A stretch of 5,056 nt of DNA from an uncultured Caldimicrobium sp. (GCA_938091475.1 CALLJI010000168.1:1-5056), one strand, 5' to 3'. Positions 1-5,056 are shown, numbered from the stretch's first letter. The notes: generated by a model not told the origin, from the letters alone. Numbers and translations: made by a program.

Positions 1-77
1 ACGAGTAGCCATACCCTTAATTTTTCTTCTTCACTCCAAAGTTTTGCCATAATCTCTCTTGTGTAGCGTGGGATCAT
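1..77 (-). CDS. purB: Adenylosuccinate lyase, N-terminal fragment (cut by window edge)
   Basis: Only the first 25 codons are visible; the gene runs off the left edge. The peptide begins MIPRYTREIMAKLWSEE and continues KLRVWLL, which matches the very conserved start of bacterial adenylosuccinate lyases (MIPRY(S/T)R..M..(I/L)WSEE). The enzyme, of the fumarase/aspartase superfamily, splits SAICAR to AICAR plus fumarate and adenylosuccinate to AMP plus fumarate, in cytosolic purine synthesis. The ATG at 77-75 is chosen because it gives the family's usual first residue and has a strong Shine-Dalgarno sequence 9 nt upstream. It is divergent from mdh, about 660 bp away. No catalytic residue lies in the visible part, so identification rests on the N-terminal signature alone. 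Confidence 0.85.
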   Translation of the reverse strand, partial: MIPRYTREIMAKLWSEEEKLRVWLL

Positions 78-86
78 CTTCCTTTG

Positions 87-95
87 CCCTCCTTT
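87..95 (-). promoter_or_regulatory. Ribosome binding site of purB
   Basis: The minus strand reads AAAGGAGGG, ending 9 nt before the purB ATG. It is a near-perfect Shine-Dalgarno sequence and fixes the start codon of the partial purB gene. Confidence 0.8.
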
Positions 96-106
96 AGGTT
101 TTCTAA

Positions 107-115
107 ATTATAACA
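107..115 (-). promoter_or_regulatory. Putative extended -10 promoter of purB
   Basis: The minus strand carries TGTTATAAT, a perfect TATAAT hexamer preceded by the TGn extension, about 30 nt upstream of the purB ATG. No -35 hexamer is visible at the usual spacing; the corresponding bases are C-rich. An extended -10 can compensate for a missing -35 box. The predicted leader would be only about 20-25 nt, leaving little room for a riboswitch. Confidence 0.5.
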
Positions 116-120
116 CAATT

Positions 121-196
121 TTGGAAAAGAGGGGGATTAAAGGTGATGCAAAGAGAAGAGACTTGGGCTATTATTCCCAAGGTGAATTCACATTTT
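121..196. other. Spacer with a hairpin and a 10-bp palindrome
   Basis: No gene is seen here. CTTGGG (162-167) pairs with CCCAAG (176-181) around an 8-nt loop. It is followed directly by the perfect palindrome GTGAATTCAC (182-191) and a run of six T (193-198). The CTTGGGC arm resembles the flanks of the neighbouring repeat family, so this may be a decayed copy. It could also be an operator upstream of the purB promoter. Neither role is established. Confidence 0.35.
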
Positions 197-216
197 TTAC
201 TATTTTAAATTGTCAC
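197..216 (-). repeat. Left terminal inverted repeat of cluster 1
   Basis: Read on the minus strand this is GTGACAATTTAAAATAGTAA. It matches the right end at 631-650 at 17 of 20 positions and the end of cluster 2 at 2348-2367 at 17 of 20. It marks the outer edge of the repeat cluster next to the purB promoter spacer. Confidence 0.6.
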
Positions 217-326
217 CTTTTTATTTTTGCTTTTAACTATTGAACAGATTGATAGGAATATGCCAACCTGAAGGGATATTTTTTTTGTGGGGGCAATTTG
301 TGAATTACCACAACGAAAAAACCCTT

Positions 327-346
327 GGGCACGACATGTCGTGCCC
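327..346. repeat. Perfect 20-bp palindrome, ACGACATGTCGT core
   Basis: GGGCACGACA followed by its exact reverse complement. The identical 20-mer occurs at 2282-2301, and a one-base variant (T opposite G near the centre) at 1947-1966. All three are followed by CCTACAA, so they share one orientation. Confidence 0.9.
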
Positions 347-432
347 CTACAAATTTGAATTTTTGAGGATTGATAGAAAAAAGATCTGTAGGGGCACAGC
401 ATGCTGTGCCCAAGGAATCAAAAAATGGTAGC

Positions 433-450
433 CGCAGGCTTTAGCCTGCG
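433..450. repeat. Hairpin of a second family (CGCAGGCT core, no GGGC shell)
   Basis: CGCAGGCT, a TT loop, then AGCCTGCG. It lacks the GTAGGGGC shell of its neighbours but has a TGGTAGC flank. The copy at 2054-2071 is base-for-base identical and sits at the same place in the shared module. A distinct repeat family has therefore been carried inside the composite. Confidence 0.85.
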
Positions 451-541
451 AGAGAAATATTTGTAGGGGCTCAGCATGCTGAGCCCAAGAAATAATAAAA
501 TTTGTAGGGACAAATCACGATTTGCCCAGAGATAAAAAACC

Positions 542-598
542 TGTAGGGGCAGCCCTTGCGGCTGCCCGATTAGGGCACGGCGGTGCCGTACCCCTACA
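542..598. repeat. Back-to-back hairpin pair in cluster 1
   Basis: Two hairpins in opposite orientation share outer inverted ends TGTAGGGG (542-549) and CCCCTACA (591-598). The first (547-567) has 8-bp arms and a CTTGC loop. The second (573-593) has a nine-position stem with one C-A mismatch and a 3-nt loop. Head-to-head pairing of this kind is the arrangement seen in bacterial BIMEs. Confidence 0.75.
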
Positions 599-630
599 AA
601 ATATTGGGCAGAGTATATCGCACTCCCTAT

Positions 631-650
631 GTGACATTTCAAAATGGTAA
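631..650 (+). repeat. Right terminal inverted repeat of cluster 1
   Basis: GTGACATTTCAAAATGGTAA, inverted relative to 197-216 (17/20) and direct relative to 2348-2367 (18/20). It ends 21 bp before the mdh -35 box, so the promoter itself lies outside the element. Confidence 0.65.
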
Positions 651-671
651 ACAAAGAGAAGATACAGGGGC

Positions 672-700
672 TTGTAAATTATTAATTTGAGATATAGAAT
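672..700 (+). promoter_or_regulatory. Putative sigma70-type promoter of mdh
   Basis: TTGTAA (672-677) and TAGAAT (695-700) are separated by exactly 17 bp, and each differs from the consensus by one or two bases. Transcription would start near 707, giving a leader of about 30 nt with the Shine-Dalgarno sequence inside. No operator is recognisable. Confidence 0.55.
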
Positions 701-727
701 GGCTGATAAAATATAAAAAATAGTACT

Positions 728-733
728 GGAGGG
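728..733 (+). promoter_or_regulatory. Ribosome binding site of mdh
   Basis: GGAGGG ends three bases before the ATG at 737. The sequence is strong but the spacing is shorter than usual. No other in-frame start lies close by. Confidence 0.65.
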
Positions 734-736
734 ACT

Positions 737-1660
737 ATGAGGCTTTCTATTATTGGGGCAGGAGCGGTTGGCACAAGTTGTGCCCATTGGGCTATGGTCA
801 GAGGGATAGCTCAAGAAATTGTGCTTTTTGACATAGTGCCTGGCTTAGCTCAAGGGAAAGCCTTGGATTTGGCACAAAGTGCTCCCCTCTTTGGTTTTTC
901 AGGAAAAATCATAGGTACTGAAGACTTTTCCTTCTTAGAAGAGAGCGAAGTTGTCATTATTACTGCTGGCAAACCAAGAACACCTGGAATGAGTAGAGAG
1001 GATCTTCTAAAGATCAATGCTGAAATAGTAAAATCCTGTGCAGAAAAGGTGAGTAAATATGCCCCTTTTAGTAAAGTAATAGTTGTTTCAAATCCTCTTG
1101 ATGCTATGGTCTATGTCACTTACAGGACAACAGGCTTTCCAAAAGAAAGAGTTATGGGAATGGCCGGAGTACTTGACACTGCCAGATATCGTTATTTTAT
1201 TGCAGAGGCTTTGGGAGTTTCTCCCAAGGATGTTCAAGCCTTGGTGATGGGTGTTCACGGAGATCTTATGATACCCTTAGTAAGATTAGCTAATGTAGGA
1301 GGCATACCCATCACTGAGCTTCTCCCTCTAGATAAAATTCAAGAAATTGTTGAACGCACAAAATTTGGTGGTGGTGAAATTGTAAGTTTACTAAAGACTG
1401 GGAGCGCCTTTACCACGCCAGGTCTTGCCACTATTGAGATGGCAGAGAGCATACTAAAAGATGAAAAAAGGGTCCTTAGTTGCTCTGTACTTTTAGATGG
1501 AGAATATGGCATTTCAGGTGTCTTTTTAGGAGTTCCAGTAATCTTAGGGAAAAGAGGGGTTGAAAAGATAATAGAAATAAAATTAACAGAAGAGGAAAGG
1601 GAACTCTTAGAAAGCTGTGCCAAGGCCTGTAAGAAATTAATTGACTTATTAACTTTATAG
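737..1660 (+). CDS. mdh: Malate dehydrogenase (LDH-type, NAD-dependent)
   Basis: The product is a 307-residue cytosolic enzyme that interconverts malate and oxaloacetate with NAD(H). Its length is typical of LDH-like malate dehydrogenases. The Rossmann glycine motif is GAGAVG at residues 7-12. D32 at the end of the second strand favours NAD over NADP. The substrate loop reads AGKPRTPGMSR, and R81, where lactate dehydrogenases carry Q, points to malate/oxaloacetate. R87, N119 (SNPLDAM), D147 and R150 (DTARYR) and the catalytic H174 (GVHGD) are all present. The ATG at 737 starts directly at the first beta strand and has a Shine-Dalgarno sequence. The gene appears to stand alone: purB is divergent upstream and the PilZ gene converges downstream, with a palindrome cluster on each side. 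No obvious terminator follows. Confidence 0.95.
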   Translation: MRLSIIGAGAVGTSCAHWAMVRGIAQEIVLFDIVPGLAQGKALDLAQSAPLFGFSGKIIGTEDFSFLEESEVVIITAGKPRTPGMSREDLLKINAEIVKSCAEKVSKYAPFSKVIVVSNPLDAMVYVTYRTTGFPKERVMGMAGVLDTARYRYFIAEALGVSPKDVQALVMGVHGDLMIPLVRLANVGGIPITELLPLDKIQEIVERTKFGGGEIVSLLKTGSAFTTPGLATIEMAESILKDEKRVLSCSVLLDGEYGISGVFLGVPVILGKRGVEKIIEIKLTEEERELLESCAKACKKLIDLLTL

Positions 1661-1785
1661 CCTATTTCCATCTCCCTTTTAATGAATGATTTGTTAAGAA
1701 TGCCTAACCTAAAAGTTGCGGCTAAGGAGAAGGTTTTTCCTTCAGACAACACTTTTCTCTTTTTTTTAAATGGCATAACTCGTAG
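1661..1785. other. Spacer after mdh, no gene seen
   Basis: No coding region is supported. GAAGG (1729-1733) and CCTTC (1739-1743) can form a short stem around five T, followed after some bases by a pyrimidine-rich tract ending in eight T (to about 1768). This is at best a weak terminator for mdh. No copy of the terminal repeat found at 197-216 is recognisable here. Confidence 0.4.
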
Positions 1786-1941
1786 GGGCAACCCTTGCGG
1801 CTGCCCAAATGTGGTTTTTAAAACCCTTTGGGCACGGCAGTGCGGAGCCCCTACAAATTTGTAAACCTTTTGGGTTGGGCAGGGGCAAGCCATGCCCATA
1901 CAAATTTTGGGGCAATTCCTGAATTGCCCCTACCATTAAAC

Positions 1942-2114
1942 CCCTTGGGCACGATATGTCGTGCCCCTACAAGTTTGAATTTTTGAGGATTGATAGAAAA
2001 AAAGATCTGTAGGGGCTCGTCTTGCTGTGCCCGATAGATTAAAAAATGGTAGCCGCAGGCTTTAGCCTGCGAGAGAAATATTTGTAGGGGCTCAGCCTGC
2101 TGAGCCCAAGAAAT
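1942..2114 (+). repeat. Shared collinear module, copy 2
   Basis: Direct repeat of 322-493, about 92% identical by eye, in the same orientation and about 1.6 kb away on the other side of mdh. One extra A lies in the linker near 2001. The hairpin at 2013-2032 has lost most of its internal pairing compared with its counterpart at 392-411. Confidence 0.85.
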
Positions 2115-2347
2115 TTAAAAAGCGTAGGGGCAACCCTTGCGGTTGCCCGATTTCAGTTTTTAAAACCTTTCGGGCTGGGGCAAGCCCAGCCCCTACAAAT
2201 AAAACCTTTTGGGCACGGCTGTGCCGTGCCCCTACAAACTCTTGGGCGGTTCGTGAACCGCCCCTACGCCAAAAATCTTTTGGGCACGACATGTCGTGCC
2301 CCTACAAATTAATGATCTCGGTCATGGGCAAGCCCTGCCCCTACAAT

Positions 2348-2367
2348 GTGACATTACAAAATAGTAA
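2348..2367 (+). repeat. Terminal repeat at the right end of cluster 2
   Basis: GTGACATTACAAAATAGTAA matches 631-650 at 18 of 20 positions in direct orientation and 197-216 at 17 of 20 in inverted orientation. It closes cluster 2 and lies 6 bp from the stop codon of the PilZ gene. No matching left end was found for cluster 2. Confidence 0.65.
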
Positions 2368-2373
2368 TTACAA

Positions 2374-3201
2374 TTAGGATTTAAGGTGTTCTTTTATTAT
2401 TTTCCAAAAATCTTCTCTCATACTTACCAAAAAGGAGAAGTGAAAAAAGGTCTTTTCGCTTGCGTAAGAGGTATCTCTTAAATGGCAGAAAAGACCAAAC
2501 TTAATTATTTTATTCTGCAGTGGGAGGTTAAAATTCAGATAAAAGAGATTAAAGGGGTCATCAAATTTAATATGCCCTGAGGTTGAGGCACAGATGCCTG
2601 CTCGCGAAATGTCAACCACATTGCCTACAAAAAGGGGCCTTCTGATAAGTTTTTTGAAGTTTTCATCAATATTATGATTTTCATTTAAAATTAAGTCGTG
2701 GAGGTGTAACTCCTCTAAGGTGTCAAAATTCTCCTCCGAAAAATTGCTCTCTCTAAAGAGTTGATATTCTGGCTTTTGAATTAATTCTTGTATATATTGG
2801 TTAGAAAATAGATAGAAAAATACAGGCATATTTTCTTTGATTGGCACCCTCTCCTCTGCCCTTGGATCTAATATCTCCAGAATGTAGCCAGATTCATTTT
2901 CTTCTACTATTTGGGTTTGGAAGATAAATCTTTTGTCTGGAAAAGGTAGTATTAGAATTAAAATTTCTCCTGCTCTAAAGGAGGGAAGATTTCCAGTTTT
3001 CTTGACTTGAAATTTGCTATCTGACAAAATTTGGAGCTCTGGTTTGTAGGTTTGGGCTTTATAGAGAAGGAGAAAATTATTTAAAAGCTGAGGAAGTCTC
3101 TTGTAAATCTCTGGAGGTAGGCGTTTGAGTGAGTTTAGAGAGAAATTTTTGATTAAAATACGTTCCTTTAATTTCAAGGCAAGGCTTATTTTTTCTTTCA
3201 T
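2374..3201 (-). CDS. PilZ-domain protein, possible c-di-GMP effector
   Basis: 275 residues with no signal peptide or membrane segment, so probably cytosolic. Residues 1-60 look mostly helical. Residues 75-112 (RAGEILILILPFP...) resemble the YcgR-type N-terminal beta domain. The two c-di-GMP signatures of PilZ are present as RAEER at 114-118, followed by VP, and DISRAG at 197-202, followed by beta-rich sequence to about 260. The gap between them, about 78 residues, is much longer than the few tens usual in PilZ and includes an acidic, probably helical stretch (residues 150-185). Binding is therefore plausible but not assured. The ATG at 3201 overlaps the helicase stop codon (ATGA, 3198-3201) and has GGAGAGG five bases upstream, so translation is coupled. 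The target process (motility, adhesion or other) cannot be read from the sequence. Confidence 0.75.
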   Translation of the reverse strand: MKEKISLALKLKERILIKNFSLNSLKRLPPEIYKRLPQLLNNFLLLYKAQTYKPELQILSDSKFQVKKTGNLPSFRAGEILILILPFPDKRFIFQTQIVEENESGYILEILDPRAEERVPIKENMPVFFYLFSNQYIQELIQKPEYQLFRESNFSEENFDTLEELHLHDLILNENHNIDENFKKLIRRPLFVGNVVDISRAGICASTSGHIKFDDPFNLFYLNFNLPLQNKIIKFGLFCHLRDTSYASEKTFFHFSFLVSMREDFWKIIKEHLKS

Positions 3202-5056
3202 ACAAGCCTCTCCAATTGAGTATATTTAAGATGGAGAAGTGTAGGTCCTTTACCAGTGAAATTTACTTTAATTTTTTCACCTCTTATTTCCATTACTTCC
3301 CCTTCTCCGAAATGAGGGTGCCTTACTAAATCTCCTACTTTGAACTTAGAGGAGGTATAAAGATCCTCTTCAGGTCTAAGTTTTTCGGTAGATTTTATCT
3401 CTTTGTGGAAATTTTGAGTGTATGATTTTGAAACATATTCCCTTAAGAGGGAGCGCGGAATCTCTTGAAGAAATCTTGAGGGCTTGGCAAAAGTTTTACC
3501 TTCCCCTGGGAGGTAGACTAAAAGTGGGGAGATGAGAAAAAGTTGTTCTCTGGCTCGAGTGACAGCCACATAAAATAGTCTTCTTTCCTCCTCAAGCTCT
3601 TCCTCTTTCTGAAGACTGTGTGCAGAGGGAAATTTTCCCTCAATTAATGAGAGAATAAAAACGGTATGCCATTCAAGACCCTTGGCAGAATGAATGGTTG
3701 AAAGAATAAGAGTATCTTCTGCTTTACTTTGTGTATCCTCAAAATCTGTAATTTCAATGGGCTCGAGAAGAAGATCTGAAAGAAACTCATCTAAGGTAGC
3801 ATATTTAGAGGATAGGGCAAAGAGGCCCTCTATGTCCTTGCTTCTTTTATAATAGTCTTCATAATAAATCCGTTGAAAAATTGGCTCATAAAATTCCCAA
3901 ATTTTTTGTAGAATCTCTGAAGGAGCCTCTTGGTATGGTCTTATATCCAAATAAAGCTCTAAGAGTTTTTTTAGCTCCAGTGAGGTATAGGACACTTGGA
4001 TCCTTGGAAGAGAATCCATAAGGGGATCTTTTTTTAAAGTACTAATTATCTTCTCAGCGGTGCGAGGCCCTATACCTTCCAAGAGTAGAAGAATTCTATT
4101 CCAAGAGAGAAAATCTTGAGGATTAAGTAAGATTCTTAAAAAAGCAAGAATATCTTTAATATGAGCTGCTTCCAAAAGTTTTAATCCCCCGTATTTGATA
4201 AAGGGTATTCCTCTCTTAGTAAGTTCCACCTCTAAGTCATAGGAATGATAAGCTGAACGGAAGAGCACGGCAATTTGTGAAAGCTTTAGTCCCTTATTTC
4301 TTAACTCTAAGACCTTATCCGCTATGAATTGACTGGCCTCGGTTTCATCTTTTCCTCTAAAGAGGATGGGCTTTTCTCCGGTTTTTTTTGTGCTATAAAG
4401 TGTTTTCGTATACTTAATTTTGGAATATTTAATAATTTCATTAGCTAAATCTAAAATAGGTTGAGTACTTCTATAGTTTTGTTCTAATTTGATTATTTTA
4501 GTGTTGGGAAATAAATTAGGAAATTCAAAGATATTTCTGTAATTGGCTCCTCTAAAACCATAGATGCTTTGAGAATCATCCCCCACTACCATAACATTTT
4601 GATGGACCTCTGCCATAAACTTAATAATTTCACCCTGTAAAGTGTTGGTATCCTGATACTCATCTACCATAATAAAACTAAAACGCCTTGAAACCTCTTC
4701 TCTTACTTTAGGAAACTCTCTCAAGAGAAGTAACCAATTTAAGAGGAGATCATCATAATCCATTAGTTGATGCTTTTGTTTATAGTTTTTATATTCCACG
4801 AAGAGGCGTTGAAGATCTGAAATGTGTTCTGAAAATTGTGGATACTCTGAGAGTATTATATCTTCAAGGCTTCTGACTTGATTAACCATCTTACTATGGA
4901 GAGTGGCTAAGGTTTCTTTCTTGGGAAAAAGTTTTTTTCTATCTCCTAAACCAAGACTGGTTTTAAGAAGATTAAAGAGATCTTCCATATCTCCTCTATC
5001 AAGAAGGGTAAAATTTGGGCCATAGCCAATGAGAGAACCATATTGTCTTAAGAGTA
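3198..5056 (-). CDS. UvrD/PcrA-family superfamily 1 DNA helicase (5' end beyond window)
   Basis: 618 residues are visible. The frame stays open to the right edge, and residues upstream of the Met at 4988 read GYGPNFTLLDRGD, the family's conserved PNFT(I/L)LDR segment, so that Met is internal. About 100 residues with the Q motif, Walker A and motif Ia are missing only because the window ends. Counting from Met 4988: motif II VDEYQD (108-113), motif III VGDDSQSIYGFRGA (135-148), motif IV EQNYRS (169-174), the GG...IKDILAFLR segment (267-285), motif V TIHSAKGLEW (431-440) and motif VI EERRLFYVAVTRAR (467-480). The C-terminus (551-596, VGDLVRHPHFGEGEV...) is the Tudor-like fold of PcrA/UvrD, known in relatives to contact RNA polymerase. 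The enzyme would be an ATP-driven 3'-5' helicase in repair and conflict resolution. It is followed by the PilZ gene with a 4-base overlap. PcrA versus UvrD cannot be settled. Confidence 0.93.
   Translation of the reverse strand, partial: LLRQYGSLIGYGPNFTLLDRGDMEDLFNLLKTSLGLGDRKKLFPKKETLATLHSKMVNQVRSLEDIILSEYPQFSEHISDLQRLFVEYKNYKQKHQLMDYDDLLLNWLLLLREFPKVREEVSRRFSFIMVDEYQDTNTLQGEIIKFMAEVHQNVMVVGDDSQSIYGFRGANYRNIFEFPNLFPNTKIIKLEQNYRSTQPILDLANEIIKYSKIKYTKTLYSTKKTGEKPILFRGKDETEASQFIADKVLELRNKGLKLSQIAVLFRSAYHSYDLEVELTKRGIPFIKYGGLKLLEAAHIKDILAFLRILLNPQDFLSWNRILLLLEGIGPRTAEKIISTLKKDPLMDSLPRIQVSYTSLELKKLLELYLDIRPYQEAPSEILQKIWEFYEPIFQRIYYEDYYKRSKDIEGLFALSSKYATLDEFLSDLLLEPIEITDFEDTQSKAEDTLILSTIHSAKGLEWHTVFILSLIEGKFPSAHSLQKEEELEEERRLFYVAVTRAREQLFLISPLLVYLPGEGKTFAKPSRFLQEIPRSLLREYVSKSYTQNFHKEIKSTEKLRPEEDLYTSSKFKVGDLVRHPHFGEGEVMEIRGEKIKVNFTGKGPTLLHLKYTQLERLV
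3207..3213 (-). promoter_or_regulatory. Ribosome binding site of the PilZ gene, inside the helicase gene
   Basis: GGAGAGG on the minus strand lies in the last codons of the helicase gene, five bases before the PilZ ATG. It supports the 3201 start and re-initiation by ribosomes finishing the helicase. Confidence 0.65.

Larger units (their letters stand above)
322..493 (+). repeat. Shared collinear module, copy 1
   Basis: This stretch aligns with 1942-2114 over its whole length. By eye there are about 12 substitutions and one single-base indel (about 92% identity). From 420 to 493 the match to 2041-2114 is 73 of 74. The similarity includes non-palindromic linkers, notably a linker of about 40 nt at 351-390 containing GAGGATTGATAGAAAA. 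The two copies therefore descend from one composite unit rather than from independently gathered hairpins. Most differences fall in the hairpin and linker at 396-419. Confidence 0.85.
197..650. mobile_element. Palindrome cluster 1: MITE-like composite element with terminal inverted repeats
   Basis: This 454-bp non-coding element is bounded by 20-nt inverted repeats (197-216 and 631-650, 17/20 matching). Nine hairpins lie inside. They are at 285-313 (decayed, AATT core), 327-346, 392-411, 433-450, 467-486, 507-527, 547-567, 573-593 and 606-627 (decayed). Those at 327-346, 392-411 and 467-486 are perfect 20-bp palindromes. Most share the shell GTAGGGGC...GCCC, whose asymmetric GTAGG tail gives each unit an orientation. 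The order is reverse, reverse, forward, odd hairpin, forward, forward, forward, reverse, reverse. There is no transposase inside and no convincing target-site duplication. It may be a MITE, or a REP/BIME array mobilised by a RAYT-type Y1 transposase encoded elsewhere; neither is proved. Confidence 0.55.
1781..2367. repeat. Palindrome cluster 2 (fourteen hairpins) between convergent genes
   Basis: The hairpins are at 1786-1806, 1830-1850, 1877-1897, 1909-1930, 1947-1966, 2013-2032, 2054-2071, 2088-2107, 2128-2148, 2172-2192, 2211-2231, 2244-2263, 2282-2301 and 2326-2340. The strongest have fully paired arms: 1909-1930 (10 bp), 2211-2231 and 2244-2263 (9 bp), 2172-2192 (8 bp) and 2282-2301 (20-bp palindrome). 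The one at 2013-2032 is decayed and the one at 2326-2340 is shortened. Units from 1909 onward follow the core order of cluster 1 with extra copies interspersed. Linkers such as TTTTTAAAACC recur (1815-1825, 2157-2167). The cluster ends 6 bp before the PilZ stop codon, so both convergent transcripts may end in these hairpins. No protein is encoded. Confidence 0.85.

Noticed and set aside
327..593. Strong hairpins of the clusters as classical intrinsic terminators
   Set aside because: The stems are stable, but no T run follows directly on either strand; CCTACAAA or CCAAGAAA follows instead.
188..660. Target-site duplication around cluster 1
   Set aside because: The flanks (CACATTTTT to the left, ACAAAGAGA to the right) share no convincing direct repeat beyond the terminal repeats.
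205..814. Several short open frames across cluster 1 on both strands (205-402, 240-431, 418-654, 515-814)
   Set aside because: They are translations of the palindromes, giving repetitive peptides such as GQPQGLPLQ and RRLKPAAT. They lack credible ribosome binding sites and overlap each other, the terminal repeat or mdh.
1729..1768. Rho-independent terminator of mdh
   Set aside because: The stem is only five A/G-rich pairs with a T5 loop, and the T-rich tract does not follow directly. Kept only as a weak possibility in the spacer entry.
1339..1899. 186-residue open frame on the minus strand
   Set aside because: It is antisense to mdh and runs into cluster 2, where it only translates hairpins. 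It has no recognisable domain.
1682..2292. Short open frames at 1682-1864 (plus) and 2092-2292 (minus)
   Set aside because: Both consist mainly of repeat-derived peptides (GNPCGCPN, VGAGLAPAR, GQPQGLPLR) and have no supporting start signals.
1781..2340. CRISPR array
   Set aside because: The units are self-complementary, occur in both orientations, have irregular spacing and recurring linkers, and there are no unique equal-length spacers or cas genes.
4986..4988. ATG taken as the helicase start
   Set aside because: The frame is open for 22 more codons to the edge and encodes conserved helicase sequence (PNFTLLDR); Walker A must lie further upstream.

Overview
The window is AT-rich bacterial DNA holding two complete genes and two partial genes at the edges. 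Two dense clusters of short GC-rich palindromes lie between them and have no convincing coding function. The purB start, the LDH-type malate dehydrogenase, the PilZ protein and the frequent AGA/AGG arginine codons fit an anaerobic thermophile such as a Thermodesulfobacteriota member. That assignment is an inference from style and is weakly supported.

Layout. 1-77 (minus) is the first 25 codons of adenylosuccinate lyase (purB), leaving the window at the left edge; an extended -10 promoter and a strong Shine-Dalgarno sequence lie behind it. 121-196 is a short spacer with a hairpin and a 10-bp palindrome. 197-650 is a cluster of nine hairpins bounded by 20-nt inverted terminal repeats, which looks like a MITE-type or REP/BIME-type composite element. 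672-700 is a good sigma70-type promoter for mdh. 737-1660 (plus) is a full malate dehydrogenase. 1661-1785 is spacer with no gene seen. 1781-2367 is a second cluster of fourteen hairpins. It shares a collinear module of about 170 bp (about 92% identical by eye) and the same right-hand terminal sequence with cluster 1, so mdh sits between two related clusters. 2374-3201 (minus) is a PilZ-domain protein. 3198-5056 (minus) is a UvrD/PcrA-type helicase whose N-terminal part, including Walker A, lies beyond the right edge.

How the genes relate. purB and mdh are divergent and separated by cluster 1; mdh and the PilZ gene are convergent and separated by cluster 2. The helicase and PilZ genes overlap by four bases (ATGA) and are almost certainly translationally coupled, which pairs DNA repair/unwinding with a possible c-di-GMP effector. 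purB (purine synthesis) and mdh (central carbon) have no evident functional link to that pair.

The most unusual content is the repeats. Twenty-three hairpins are recognisable. Nearly all share a GTAGGGGC...GCCC shell and a span of 20-21 nt, while their cores differ yet stay self-complementary, with visible compensatory base changes between copies.
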